A stretch of DNA of 64,000 nucleotides from JAFGLZ01 sp964390905 (GTDB taxonomy: Bacteria > Planctomycetota > Phycisphaerae > UBA1845 > JAFGLZ01), in assembly GCA_964390905.1 (NCBI GenBank), contig CAYMLO010000026.1, positions 14,202 to 78,201 on the forward strand, written 5' to 3'. Under the pieces are notes generated by a model that saw only the letters and a program-made list of their open reading frames with translations, searched no databases and was not told the origin of the DNA. This document shows, one piece after another, positions 46,593 through 55,643 of this stretch (position 1 is its first letter; each line of letters begins with the position of its first letter). Both the position numbers and the translations under genes were made by a program.

Positions 46593-46820
46593 ATGAAGAG
46601 GACGCTCGAAGCCGTCATCGACCAACACGGACAGGTTCGCCTGCTCGAGTCGCTCGAGCTCCCCGAGGCCCGGCGTGCACTGGTGACCGTGCTTGATGAG
46701 GTCCCCACCACATTGGCAGGCGAATCAGCGCTGCTCAGCGAACAGGCCTTGGCAGAAGACTGGAACCGTCCCGAGGAGGACGAGGCGTGGTCCCACCTCC
46801 AGCAGGCGCCGTCATCCTGA
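46593..46820 (+). CDS. Putative antitoxin of a PemK/MazF toxin pair
   Basis: The protein has 75 residues from ATG 46593, the last methionine before the conserved part. It starts KRTLEAVIDQHGQVRLLESLEL, an AbrB/DUF2281-like swapped-hairpin beginning, and ends in an acidic stretch (WNRPEEDEAW) that could contact the toxin. It overlaps the toxin gene by 34 bases. The open frame extends upstream into the TAGGG repeat, so an earlier start is less likely. Assignment rests mostly on its neighbour. Confidence 0.6.
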   Translation: MKRTLEAVIDQHGQVRLLESLELPEARRALVTVLDEVPTTLAGESALLSEQALAEDWNRPEEDEAWSHLQQAPSS

Positions 46821-47134
46821 TCCCCTTCCCCTTCTCGGACCTGTCACGGTCCAAGCTTCGCCCAGCCGTCGTGCTGGCCGACGCCGGCCGAGGCGACCGC
46901 ATCCTCTGCCAGATCACGAGCAAACCCTACGCGGACCCTGAGGCCGTGGCGCTTCCCGAGGAGAGCTTCGACAACGGGTCTCTCCGGAGGACGAGCTACG
47001 CCCGCCCCGGCAAGCTCTTCACCGCGAGTTCCGAACTGGTCCACGGACAAGCGGGCCAGCTGAAGCCACAAGCACTGCGATCCATCGTCGACGCGGTTGT
47101 GGCAATACTGCTCAGAGGACTCGAGGGCAAGTAG
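46787..47134 (+). CDS. PemK/MazF family toxin (endoribonuclease)
   Basis: The protein has 115 residues with a GTG start behind GAGGAGGA. GAVILIPFPFSDLSRSKLRPAVVLAD is the MazF/PemK start, with the SKLRPAVV signature; ITSKPY and SYARPGKLFTA follow as in the family. MazF-type toxins cleave mRNA and are neutralised by the antitoxin, here encoded by the overlapping upstream gene. The genes are not visibly linked to plasmid or phage genes. Confidence 0.85.
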   Translation: MVPPPAGAVILIPFPFSDLSRSKLRPAVVLADAGRGDRILCQITSKPYADPEAVALPEESFDNGSLRRTSYARPGKLFTASSELVHGQAGQLKPQALRSIVDAVVAILLRGLEGK

Positions 47135-47174
47135 GATGAGCGTTGCTTAGACAGCACCCCATCCCAGAATCAGG

Positions 47175-47203
47175 TTGGCGTCAACGCAAGAAACAACTAT
47201 GGT
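47175..47203 (+). promoter_or_regulatory. Putative sigma-70 promoter for the GH36 gene
   Basis: TTGGCG (47175-47180), a 17-base spacer, and TATGGT (47198-47203), 59 bases before the GH36 start codon. Spacing is ideal; neither hexamer is perfect. Confidence 0.4.
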
Positions 47204-47261
47204 GTTCCCGACCCCCGGCGTGTCGCGCCCGTACTCCCGAAATGGCAAGCTGAGGTGAATC

Positions 47262-49748
47262 ATGTTCCTGAGCTGTCTGACGTTCGGACCGACAGTACTT
47301 CTTCTTGCAGGCATGCGGGGGGGCATGTCCCAGGCGCCTCGGGCAGAAGACCTGGCAGAATGCCGTTCCTGGGTGGCCGCCAAGTTCGAGGGGGTGGTTC
47401 CCACCCGGCCGATAGCGCCGGGGCTGGTCGTTCTGGCCAATCACGGTGTGGTCCAGAAGAACGCCCGCGGCGGCAGACCGATGAAGATCGTCGACAAGCA
47501 GTACACGCGAGGCCTCTACTGCCACGCGGTCAGCAAGGTCGTCGTCCGCCTGCCTTCGCCCGGCAAGTGTTTTAGCGCCGTGGCGGGCGTCGACACCAAC
47601 GATCAGACGTCCGGCGGGCGCGGCAGCGTCGTTTTCAGAGTGGTCGTGGGCGACAAGGAGGCCCTTCGAACCGGGGTCATGCGAGAGGGAATGCCCGGCG
47701 TGCCGGTTCAGATCGACCTGAAGGGGGCGACGGAGTTCACGCTCGAGGTCGGTGAGGCCGGCGATGGTATCGGCTGCGATCAGGCAGACTGGGTCGATGC
47801 CCAGGTCACGCTGGCAAGCGGCGGCACACTATGGCTGGGCGACATGCCGATCGTGGTCCAGGACAGGCGACCGTACTCGCTCGATCCCCCCTTCTCGTTC
47901 GTCTACGGCGGCAGGCCGTCCGGCGAACTGCTCGAGTCGTGGCGCCTCGAACGCAGCAGCCGGAAGCTCGACGAGCTCCGGACCGAGCGGACAGTTACGT
48001 ACACAGACCCGGCATCGAAGCTGGCCGTCCGCTGCGTTGCCGTCGAATACCGCGACTTCCCGTGCGTCGAGTGGACCCTCTACTTCAAGAACAACGGGAC
48101 ATCCGACTCGCCGATCCTGTCCGACATCCAGGCGATCGACACCGTCTTCGAGCGCGGCGGGCAGACGGAGTTCGTCTTGCACCACAACCGCGGCGACGAC
48201 TGCACGTCGATGTCCTACGCGCCGATTCAGACGACATTGGGACCCAAGGCCACGTTGAGCTTCGCGCCCGCCGGCGGCCGGCCGACCAACGGCGCGTTCC
48301 CCTACTACAACCTGACGATGGGGGACGAAGGCGTCATCGTCGTCCTGAGCTGGGCCGGCCAGTGGGCCGCTCAACTCGTGCGCGATGAAGGCAACGCTCT
48401 GAGATTCCGAGGAGGACAAGAGCGAACCCACTTCAAGCTGCATCCGGGCGAGGAGGTCCGCAGCCCGATGGCCGTCCTCGAGTTCTACAAGGGCGATTGG
48501 CTCCGCGGGCAGAACATCTGGCGGCGGTGGATGGTTGCCCACAACCTGCGCAAGATCGGCGGTCGGCCCATCCGCCCGCAGGTGTCATTGTGTACGGGCA
48601 ACTACTACCCCGGCCTGATGAGCAACGCCGCTCAGGAGATCGCCTTCATCCGCCAGTATGTCGAGCAGGGCATCCAGGTCAACTACTGGTGGCAGGACGC
48701 CGGCTGGTATCCCTGTGACGGCGTGGCCTGGCCCAAGACCGGGACATGGGACGTGGACCCCGTCCGGTTCCCCAAGGGGCTGCGTGAGGTGGGGGACTTC
48801 GCGCGATCGCACGGCATCAAGACGCTCGTGTGGTTCGAGCCGGAACGCGTCCACGCCGGGACGTGGCTGGCCGAGAACCATCCGGAGTGGATCCATGGGG
48901 GCAAGAAGGGCGGGCTCCTCAAGCTCCATGACCCGAACTGCCGCGCATGGCTGACCGAGCACATCGACAAGCTCATCACCGAGCAGAGAATCGACTTCTA
49001 CCGGCAGGACTTCAACATCGATCCGCTCGGATTCTGGAGGGGCAGCGACGCGCCGGATCGGCAGGGCATGACCGAGATCCGTCACGTCGAGGGCTACTTC
49101 GCTTACTGGGACGAGTTGATCCGCCGCCATCCGGACATGCCCATCGACTCGTGCGCCTCCGGCGGGCGGAGAAACGATCTGGAAACGATGCGCCGCGCCG
49201 TCCCACTGCTTCGCAGCGACTGGTACTGGTCACCTTCGGGACAGCAGTGCCAGACCTACGGCATGTCGCTGTGGCTGCCGTTCCAGGGCACGGGCGTCAT
49301 CCACGAGAAGGACGAGTACTGGTCCCGCAGCTCCATGGTGGCCGAGTACACCTTCGGCCCCGGCGCAGAAGGGCTGAAGGTGGTGGACTTCAAGCGGCTG
49401 CGGCGGGTGCTCGACACTTGGCGTCGGATCGCCAACTACTTCTTCGGCGACTTTTACCCGCTGATGCCCTACACGCAATCCACGGACGCCTGGATGGCCT
49501 GGCAGTATGACCGTCCCGACATCGGCGAGGGGGCAATCCAAGTCTTCCATCGCAAGACGAGCGTCTATGAGTCCGCCAGGCTCAGGTTGAAGGGACTGGA
49601 CCCTCAGGCTGAGTATACGCTCGAGGACTTGGACCACCCCGAACCGCGCCGCGCCTCTGGGGCCGAACTGATGGACAAGGGACTACTGGTCAGCCTGAAA
49701 GACGCGGGCTCGGCGGCCGTCGTCGTTTACAAGCGCGCGAAGCCGTAG
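47262..49748 (+). CDS. GH36 alpha-galactosidase with N-terminal NPCBM domain
   Basis: The protein has 828 residues. Residues ~20-190 form an NPCBM-like carbohydrate-binding domain (YTRGLYCHAVSKVVVRLP, AVAGVDTND). The GH36 beta-sandwich follows and then the TIM barrel (~430-740): YWWQDAGWYPC, WFEPERVHAG, IDFYRQDFNIDP with the nucleophile Asp, and IDSCASGGRRNDLETMRRA with the acid/base Asp region. This fits alpha-galactosidase or related alpha-N-acetylgalactosaminidase. A short leader (TVLLLAGMRGG) may be a weak signal peptide. The ATG follows GAGG. Confidence 0.85.
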   Translation: MFLSCLTFGPTVLLLAGMRGGMSQAPRAEDLAECRSWVAAKFEGVVPTRPIAPGLVVLANHGVVQKNARGGRPMKIVDKQYTRGLYCHAVSKVVVRLPSPGKCFSAVAGVDTNDQTSGGRGSVVFRVVVGDKEALRTGVMREGMPGVPVQIDLKGATEFTLEVGEAGDGIGCDQADWVDAQVTLASGGTLWLGDMPIVVQDRRPYSLDPPFSFVYGGRPSGELLESWRLERSSRKLDELRTERTVTYTDPASKLAVRCVAVEYRDFPCVEWTLYFKNNGTSDSPILSDIQAIDTVFERGGQTEFVLHHNRGDDCTSMSYAPIQTTLGPKATLSFAPAGGRPTNGAFPYYNLTMGDEGVIVVLSWAGQWAAQLVRDEGNALRFRGGQERTHFKLHPGEEVRSPMAVLEFYKGDWLRGQNIWRRWMVAHNLRKIGGRPIRPQVSLCTGNYYPGLMSNAAQEIAFIRQYVEQGIQVNYWWQDAGWYPCDGVAWPKTGTWDVDPVRFPKGLREVGDFARSHGIKTLVWFEPERVHAGTWLAENHPEWIHGGKKGGLLKLHDPNCRAWLTEHIDKLITEQRIDFYRQDFNIDPLGFWRGSDAPDRQGMTEIRHVEGYFAYWDELIRRHPDMPIDSCASGGRRNDLETMRRAVPLLRSDWYWSPSGQQCQTYGMSLWLPFQGTGVIHEKDEYWSRSSMVAEYTFGPGAEGLKVVDFKRLRRVLDTWRRIANYFFGDFYPLMPYTQSTDAWMAWQYDRPDIGEGAIQVFHRKTSVYESARLRLKGLDPQAEYTLEDLDHPEPRRASGAELMDKGLLVSLKDAGSAAVVVYKRAKP

Positions 49749-49760
49749 GGTCGTTCCGTC

Positions 49761-49875
49761 CGAGCTGGCCGCTCTTGAAGCAGCACGCCACAGTGGCTGG
49801 CGCTGTCAGTCCTTTCTCTTTCGGTTCTTCGCCTCCTCCGTGTGGGAAGCGAATCGCCCATTCAAACCAGGCCAG
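49761..49875. repeat. Dispersed intergenic sequence, copy 1
   Basis: This stretch (starting CGAGCTGGCCGCTCTT, with ACGCCACAGTGG in the middle and GCGAATCGCCCATTCA near the end) has a clear relative at 59699-59822. It sits in a 303-base gap downstream of GH36; the rest of that gap (to 50051) shows only the ribosome site of the next gene. No coding potential is evident. Confidence 0.5.
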
Positions 49876-50051
49876 ACTCCACAGTCCGCGGTTGCCCACG
49901 AAACGCCGGTTCGGTACCGTAGGCCTCGCAGAAGCAAAGGAGGGGGCCAATTGGAACAGGTCGGTTGGATAGTGACCGACGAAGCCGAGGGGCGAAACAG
50001 GCAAGATGTCCCCGGAATCCGCCGAGGCGGCTTGCCGGAGGTAAGGGCACG

Positions 50052-50918
50052 ATGCGTTCTGGAGAAGCGTTGCGCGGGCTACTGAACGGAAAAAGACTCG
50101 TGATGGCGCCGGGGGCGCCGGATGCGTTGACGGCCCGCCTCATCGAGCAGGCCGGGTTCCCGGCCGTCTACATGACGGGCTTCGGCGCCACAGCCACGTT
50201 GATCGGTTGCCCCGACGTCGGGCTGTTGACCCAGACCGAGATGACCACGCACGCGCGGAACATCGTCCGCGCCGTGGACGTCCCCGTGATCGCGGACGCG
50301 GACACCGGTTATGGCGGCCCGGCGAACATCGAACGAACGGTGAAGGAGTATCAGCAGGCCGGTGTCGCCGCGATCCACCTCGAAGACCAGATCCTGCCCA
50401 AGCGGTGTGGCCACATGGCCGGCGTGAGGCTGGTTCCGGTCGACGACATGGTGCGCCGACTCGAATGCGCCCTTGCGGCTCGCGGCGACGACGATCTGGT
50501 GATCATCGGACGGACTGACGCGTTGGCCGCCGCCGGCTTGGACGAGGCAATCCGGCGCGCGCAACGCTACTGCGACGTGGGCGTTGATGTGGTGTTCATC
50601 GACGCCATCAAGCGCATCGACGACGCTCAAGCCGTGGCACAAGCCCTCGGCGGACCGTTGATGATCAGCGTGGTCGAGGGGAACGAGACCGCGAGGCTAA
50701 CGCCTGATGAGATTAAGCAGATGGGGTTCGCCCTCGCCCTCTATCCCCTGTCCGCCCTCTTTGCCGGTGCCGCTGCGATCCGAGATGTGCTTGCTGGGTT
50801 GAAGCGTAACGGCACCACGGACGCCCTGACCGATCGCATGCTGACGTATTCGGAGTTCTCTGAAGTCGTTCGCTTGGCCCGTTTCCAGGAGCTCGACCAC
50901 AGGTTCGGCGTCGGTTGA
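50052..50918 (+). CDS. Isocitrate lyase/PEP mutase family enzyme (2-methylisocitrate lyase or oxaloacetate decarboxylase-like)
   Basis: The protein has 288 residues from ATG 50052 behind CGGAGG. GAPDALTARLIEQAGFPAVYMTGFG, VIADADTGYGGPANI and LEDQILPKRCGHMAG carry the ICL-superfamily metal site and the KRCGH loop with catalytic Cys. That loop and the length fit PrpB or oxaloacetate/4-hydroxy-2-ketoacid lyases. It cleaves or decarboxylates a small hydroxy or keto acid. It is followed by dehydrogenase and aldolase genes with gaps of 36 and 3 bases, so the three form an operon. Confidence 0.8.
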   Translation: MRSGEALRGLLNGKRLVMAPGAPDALTARLIEQAGFPAVYMTGFGATATLIGCPDVGLLTQTEMTTHARNIVRAVDVPVIADADTGYGGPANIERTVKEYQQAGVAAIHLEDQILPKRCGHMAGVRLVPVDDMVRRLECALAARGDDDLVIIGRTDALAAAGLDEAIRRAQRYCDVGVDVVFIDAIKRIDDAQAVAQALGGPLMISVVEGNETARLTPDEIKQMGFALALYPLSALFAGAAAIRDVLAGLKRNGTTDALTDRMLTYSEFSEVVRLARFQELDHRFGVG

Positions 50919-50954
50919 GTCCGGCGCTAGGAGACAGATGAAGGAGCTGAGGCA

Positions 50955-51989
50955 GTGAAAGCCGTCGTCAAGACGCGTCCCGAACCCGGGAACGTGGAAT
51001 TCATCGACATGCCGGACCCCGAGGCCGGGCCGGGCCACGTGGTCATCGAAGTCCAGAACGCCGGCGTCTGCGGGACAGACCTCCACATCTACAAGAGCGA
51101 ATACGTGATCAAACCCCCGGTGATCCTCGGGCACGAGCTGTGCGGCGGGATCGTCGAGGTCGGCTCCGGGGTCACCCGCTTCAAGGCGGGAGACCGGGTG
51201 ACCGTCAATCCGTCCGCAGGGAAGCTCTGCGGGAACTGCCGGTACTGCCAGATCGGCGCGCCGTTCTTCTGCGTGGACCGGTCGGCGGTTGGCAGCGGGA
51301 TGAACGGGGGCTTCGCCAAGTACTGCTGCGTGCGACAGGAGATCGTCTACCCCCTGCCGGAGAGCTTGGACGACCAGACCGGTGCACTGTGCGAGCCGTT
51401 CGCCTGCGCCCTGCAGGCGGTCGTCGAGCTCACGCTGATCGAACCTGGCGAGATCGTCGTCGTGGCCGGGCCGGGACCGATCGGCATCATGTGCACCATG
51501 CTGGCCAAGACGCGCGGCGCCCGCGTCATCCTGTTGGGCACATCCGGCGACGCCGATCGAATGACCGTCGCGCAAGGGCTCGGCGCGGATCACGTCATAG
51601 ACGTCGAGACGCAGGACGCTCGGGCGATCATCCAGGACCTCACGCAAGGCTACGGGGCCGATGTCGTATTCGAGTGCTCCGGGGCGGCGGAGTCCGCCGA
51701 GCTGTGTCTTGACGTCGTCAGGAAGATGGGTCGATACACACAGGTGGGCATCTTCGGCAAGCCCCTACAGATGGACCTCGACAAGGTGGTGGTCAAGCAG
51801 GTGCACCTGCAGGGGTCCATGTGCCACAGGTGGCAGACGTGGGAACGGACGCTGCGGTTCCTCGAACAGGATCTGGTCGACCTGCGCCCGCTCATCACGA
51901 ATCGGCTGCCCCTGAGCCGATGGGAAGAGGCGTTCCAAGGCGTGCTCGCCAAGAAAGAACTCAAGGTGCTGCTCTACCCCGAGGAGTGA
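50955..51989 (+). CDS. Zinc-dependent alcohol/threonine/sorbitol dehydrogenase family (MDR)
   Basis: The protein has 344 residues with a GTG start. The catalytic zinc ligands are in NAGVCGTDLHIY and LGHELCGG, the structural zinc cysteines in CGNCRYCQIGAPFFC, and the NAD site in VVVAGPGPIGIMC. The C-terminus KKELKVLLYPE is like L-threonine or sorbitol dehydrogenase. The substrate is unknown but would be a polyol, sugar acid or amino alcohol. It is the middle gene of the operon. Confidence 0.88.
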   Translation: MKAVVKTRPEPGNVEFIDMPDPEAGPGHVVIEVQNAGVCGTDLHIYKSEYVIKPPVILGHELCGGIVEVGSGVTRFKAGDRVTVNPSAGKLCGNCRYCQIGAPFFCVDRSAVGSGMNGGFAKYCCVRQEIVYPLPESLDDQTGALCEPFACALQAVVELTLIEPGEIVVVAGPGPIGIMCTMLAKTRGARVILLGTSGDADRMTVAQGLGADHVIDVETQDARAIIQDLTQGYGADVVFECSGAAESAELCLDVVRKMGRYTQVGIFGKPLQMDLDKVVVKQVHLQGSMCHRWQTWERTLRFLEQDLVDLRPLITNRLPLSRWEEAFQGVLAKKELKVLLYPEE

Positions 51990-51992
51990 TCG

Positions 51993-52757
51993 ATGAACCT
52001 GAAGGACAGGATGCGTTCGGGGGACTTCTGTGTCGGACCGTTTCTAAAGGCCGGCAGCGCGGCCCTCATCGAGGTCATGGGCTACGCGGGGCTCGACTTC
52101 GCGATCCTGGACATGGAGCACGGCCCCCTTTCCTACGAGGCATTGGAGCACCAGGTGCTTGCGGCTGAGCGTGTTGGCCTGGCCCCGATCGTGCGCGTAG
52201 AGGCAATCACCGAGTCGGCGATCATGCGACCGCTCGACAAGGGAGCCGCCGGACTGATCGTCCCCCACGTGGACTCCGCGGCGATGGCCGAGAACGTCAT
52301 CCGATTCTCGCGCTTCGGACCCCAAGGGGAGCGAGGCATGGACATCTATGCCCGCGCCGCCCAGTACGGACACATGCCCAAGCAGGAGTATCTTCGGAAG
52401 GCCAATGAAGGCACGGTGCTCGCCCTGCAGATCGAGGGGGCTGAAGGGATGTGCCATCTCGACGAGATCCTGGCCGCTGCCGACTGCGACGTCATCTTCG
52501 TCGGCCCCTACGATCTGTCCCAGTCGTTGGGGGTTCCCGGCGAGATCAATCACCCCAACGTCCTCCAGGCCGTCGAACAGATTGTCGAAAAGGTCAGAGC
52601 GGCCGACCGCCACGTCGGCATCTATGCCGACGACGTGGAGACGGCCCGCCGATGGATCGATGTTGGGGTACAATTCATCGCCCTATCCGTCGACACGGCC
52701 ATCTACTATCAGGCCTGCAAGCGCCTCGTCGCTGACCTGCGGAACCCTCAGGCTTGA
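51993..52757 (+). CDS. HpcH/HpaI aldolase family protein
   Basis: The protein has 254 residues, three bases after the dehydrogenase. GLDFAILDMEHGPL, VRVEAITESAIMRPLDKGAAGLIVPHV and LQIEGAEGMCHL carry the metal-binding Glu and catalytic Arg/His of class II HpaI aldolases, and FVGPYDLSQSLG is the second metal-site segment. Such enzymes cleave 2-keto-3-deoxy acids to pyruvate or tartronate semialdehyde and an aldehyde. With a lyase and a dehydrogenase it suggests breakdown of a sugar acid to C3 units. Confidence 0.88.
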   Translation: MNLKDRMRSGDFCVGPFLKAGSAALIEVMGYAGLDFAILDMEHGPLSYEALEHQVLAAERVGLAPIVRVEAITESAIMRPLDKGAAGLIVPHVDSAAMAENVIRFSRFGPQGERGMDIYARAAQYGHMPKQEYLRKANEGTVLALQIEGAEGMCHLDEILAAADCDVIFVGPYDLSQSLGVPGEINHPNVLQAVEQIVEKVRAADRHVGIYADDVETARRWIDVGVQFIALSVDTAIYYQACKRLVADLRNPQA

Positions 52758-52822
52758 TCGCCCTGACGGCCGATGGGTTGCTGGCGCACCGCAGAGCGAA
52801 AAGGGAAAAAGGGGGGGGAAAA

Positions 52823-52931
52823 GGGGGTCAGGCTTACTTCTTCCGCTTGGGGGGAAAAGGGGGTCAGGCTTACTTCTTCCGCTTGGGATAACACTGACGC
52901 CGGCCCACGCCAATAAGCAAACCTGACCCCC
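52823..52931. repeat. GGGGGTCAGG-ended palindromic element, one complete and one partial copy
   Basis: Complete copy 52859-52931 (73 bases): left end GGGGGTCAGGCTTACTT, right end ACCTGACCCCC, with the inner pair ATAACACTGACGCCGG and CCACGCCAATAAG. A truncated left half lies at 52823-52852. The gap 52758-53131 between the aldolase operon and the minus-strand hydrolase gene contains no gene. Related copies are at 58848 and 59528. Confidence 0.7.
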
Positions 52932-53131
52932 TTCCCCCCTTCCCCCTTCCCGCCCTTCCCGCGCCGTGACAGATTGGGCGGGCTGTCGGAGGGGTCCCCC
53001 ATTCTTCGCTGCCCTTCGCGGAACGCGGACGGCAGCGAAGCGTGAGGGACGGAATCGGGCGGCGAGCGACGGTTCGGGCGCCAGTCCGTCCCCCACCCCC
53101 CGCCTAGATTGTCACGCACCCGAAGCAACCT

Positions 53132-55489
53132 TCATTCAGATGCTCGCGTTGTCGCATTGCCGCGAAGCGGGACGTGGCAGGGGAAACTGTGGTGCGTGAC
53201 GAAGTCCAGGGCGCCTACGAAGACAGCTTCTGGACCCACTTCCCGCGGCAACGAGACGGGCACGTCGCGCGAACCATGAGGGGGAAGGTCAGCGAGAGAT
53301 GGGGCGGCGACGCGAACACCGTTGACGCTCCCGCTCAGGCACAGCCTGCGTAGCGTAAAGGATCGCTTGTTGACGAGGCGCAAGTGCAAGGCGTCGCCTT
53401 TACGCGTCACACCGTCGAGGCGAGCATCGGCGAAGACATCGATGAAGGCGGCGTCCATCTTCGGATGAGTCTCGAGCTTGTCGTTGAAGACACCGGGATG
53501 ATCCTTCGAGTCGTTCTTCATGTAGAAGAACCCGCCGCTCATGCCGTTCTCCAGGCCCCACTGGAACATGCCGTAGATGGCGCGCACGCCTGTCTCGGGG
53601 ATGGGGCCGAGATAGGAGTTGTACTCGGTGAAGATGATCGGCAGCCCGTGCTTGCGGGCGATTCGGATGCTCCGGCGGATGATGGGCTGGCGGTCCTCGG
53701 GGCTTTGGCCTTTGCCGTAGTAGTAGTTGACGCCCATGATGTCCTGGCCTTCCCAGCGGTCCTGGCCGTAGAGATTGGCGTAGTGCACAGGCCGCCGGTA
53801 GGGGTCGCGATGACGGTATACGGGATACACGGCCGTGAGGAAATCAGCGGTATCGTTGCCGATTTCGTTGCATGAATTCCACATCAGCACGCCCGGCGAA
53901 TCCACGTAGTCGTCGATGAAGGCGGCGGTGGTGGCGCGGGCCGTCGTCATGGGCGGTCCGTCCTGGCGCGCGAAGATCTCGTCCGTAGAACAGCAGCTAA
54001 AGGGCGCGAGCACCGACCAGGCCAGGCCCATTTCGTGTGCCATGTCCACTTGCCACCGGGGCGGGTAATCGCCGCGGAGCATGTTGAAGCCGCGATCCTT
54101 GAGGATCTGCAGCATCTTGCGCGTTCGCGCTTTGCTCGCCGGATCGAGGCTGTGCACGTTGCAGCCCTTAACGATGAACGGCTCGCCATTCACGAGGATC
54201 TTGCCGTCGCGGGTCCCAACGGACGCCGCGGCCAGGGGCGGCCCGAAGGGCCGCGTGGCGACCTTGGCAGGTTTCTTCGGAGCGGGTCTGTGGGCCCCGC
54301 GGTACTCCTCGGCATAGGTCAAGGACCGCTTGGCCGCCGTGAATTCGCCAGCCGCAAGCAGGCGGCGGGTCCGGGCGAGTAGCGCCAGGGCCGCCTCGGC
54401 GTCGGGCGACGAGGTCGGATCGGGCACGACGCGCTCGAGCGCCGCCATGCGCTGACGCAGATCGCTGATGTCCACGCGCCGGACGCGTGTCTCAGCCAGA
54501 ACCGTGCCGTCGGCATCGCGCAGCACGAAGGTCATCCTCGGGCGCAGCAACGCTGGCGCAAGGGCAAGGCGCACGACGCCGTCGCCGTCGAGGCGCTTGT
54601 CGGCTCGGACGCGGAATGCGTGCGGGCCGGCGGGGATCTCGAGGCGTTTCGGCCGCGCATCGATGGGCGTATCGCCAGGGCCGAGGGCCCACCGCGGCGC
54701 GAGCGAACGCGCGGTACCGTTGGTGTAGAGGGTGAAGGCCGGCATCGCGGTATCGAGGAAGGCCTCCCTTTGGGGAAAAAGCCAGTAGTCCGGCGGCTGC
54801 ACCGAGAGATCGTCCGCAACGGCGGCGAAGTAGGCAATGTGGACCCGGCCCGAACCAAGCCGGAACCCGACCCGGCCCCCCACAGCGCCGTCGTATCGGG
54901 CCTCGATCGCCCAATCACTCGGCTCGGGCCTGTGAGCCGGCCAGTACTTGCCGCGCAGACGCCTTCCCTCGAAACGCAGCTTCTGCCAGATCCAGTTCGT
55001 TTCGTTCCAATCCTCGGTGATCAGGCCCTGGCCGGGACGCTCGGCGAGGAGCGCTTCGGTCCCATCCGCGCGGTAGGAGCGGAATTGGAGGCCCGCGTCG
55101 TTGTCCTGCTCGAACCACACATGGGGGTGGACCTTCTTGGTGTTGTGTTCCTCGCGCACCGAATCGCCGTAGGACGCATGACATACGAGGAGTCCGTCCG
55201 CGTCCTTGCCACGCGGATCGCGCTCCCGGTAGAGCACCAAGATCGTGCCCGTATCCAGGCGCACCCCCTTGGCCAATCCGATGACATGATCCCCTTCGAT
55301 CGCAAGCACGCCGGGCCCGTAGCCCGTAGGCGCGGTGGGGTCCCGGGCACCGGCGATGTGAGCGTCGCCCTTCATGTCGAGCAGGTCCCAGTGTGCCAGC
55401 GTGCTGAAGCGGTCTTCGAAGGGCACGGCGGCCACACCAACGTGACTTGCGGCGGCGGCAGCAAGCAGGCAAAGAGCGGTCAGATCCAT
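53132..55489 (-). CDS. Secreted GH2-like (clan GH-A) glycoside hydrolase
   Basis: The protein has 785 residues from ATG 55489 (CGAGGAA site) with a signal peptide (ALCLLAAAAASHVGVAA). Residues ~20-230 are a concanavalin-like domain of the kind found in GH43/GH32 neighbours. A coiled, Arg-rich linker (~330-400) is followed by a TIM barrel: VNGEPFIVKGCNVHS, MWNSCNEIGN with the acid/base Glu (Asn-Glu pair) and PIIFTEYNSYLG with the nucleophile Glu. The Asn-Glu and second-Glu pattern is that of clan GH-A, nearest GH2. Substrate cannot be read. Confidence 0.7.
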   Translation of the reverse strand: MDLTALCLLAAAAASHVGVAAVPFEDRFSTLAHWDLLDMKGDAHIAGARDPTAPTGYGPGVLAIEGDHVIGLAKGVRLDTGTILVLYRERDPRGKDADGLLVCHASYGDSVREEHNTKKVHPHVWFEQDNDAGLQFRSYRADGTEALLAERPGQGLITEDWNETNWIWQKLRFEGRRLRGKYWPAHRPEPSDWAIEARYDGAVGGRVGFRLGSGRVHIAYFAAVADDLSVQPPDYWLFPQREAFLDTAMPAFTLYTNGTARSLAPRWALGPGDTPIDARPKRLEIPAGPHAFRVRADKRLDGDGVVRLALAPALLRPRMTFVLRDADGTVLAETRVRRVDISDLRQRMAALERVVPDPTSSPDAEAALALLARTRRLLAAGEFTAAKRSLTYAEEYRGAHRPAPKKPAKVATRPFGPPLAAASVGTRDGKILVNGEPFIVKGCNVHSLDPASKARTRKMLQILKDRGFNMLRGDYPPRWQVDMAHEMGLAWSVLAPFSCCSTDEIFARQDGPPMTTARATTAAFIDDYVDSPGVLMWNSCNEIGNDTADFLTAVYPVYRHRDPYRRPVHYANLYGQDRWEGQDIMGVNYYYGKGQSPEDRQPIIRRSIRIARKHGLPIIFTEYNSYLGPIPETGVRAIYGMFQWGLENGMSGGFFYMKNDSKDHPGVFNDKLETHPKMDAAFIDVFADARLDGVTRKGDALHLRLVNKRSFTLRRLCLSGSVNGVRVAAPSLADLPPHGSRDVPVSLPREVGPEAVFVGALDFVTHHSFPCHVPLRGNATTRASE

Positions 55490-55643
55490 GTTCGCATTCC
55501 TCGGTGGTCCTTCCCGAGCACACGTCCCGGGCTCTATGGCCCGTTTCCTCGCCGCGATCTCAGGGGGGCAGGCAGTTCCGCCCAGCGACACGCCGAGCAG
55601 GATACCAACTTCGACGGCATCGTGTGGGGCAAGGCCTCAGCCG

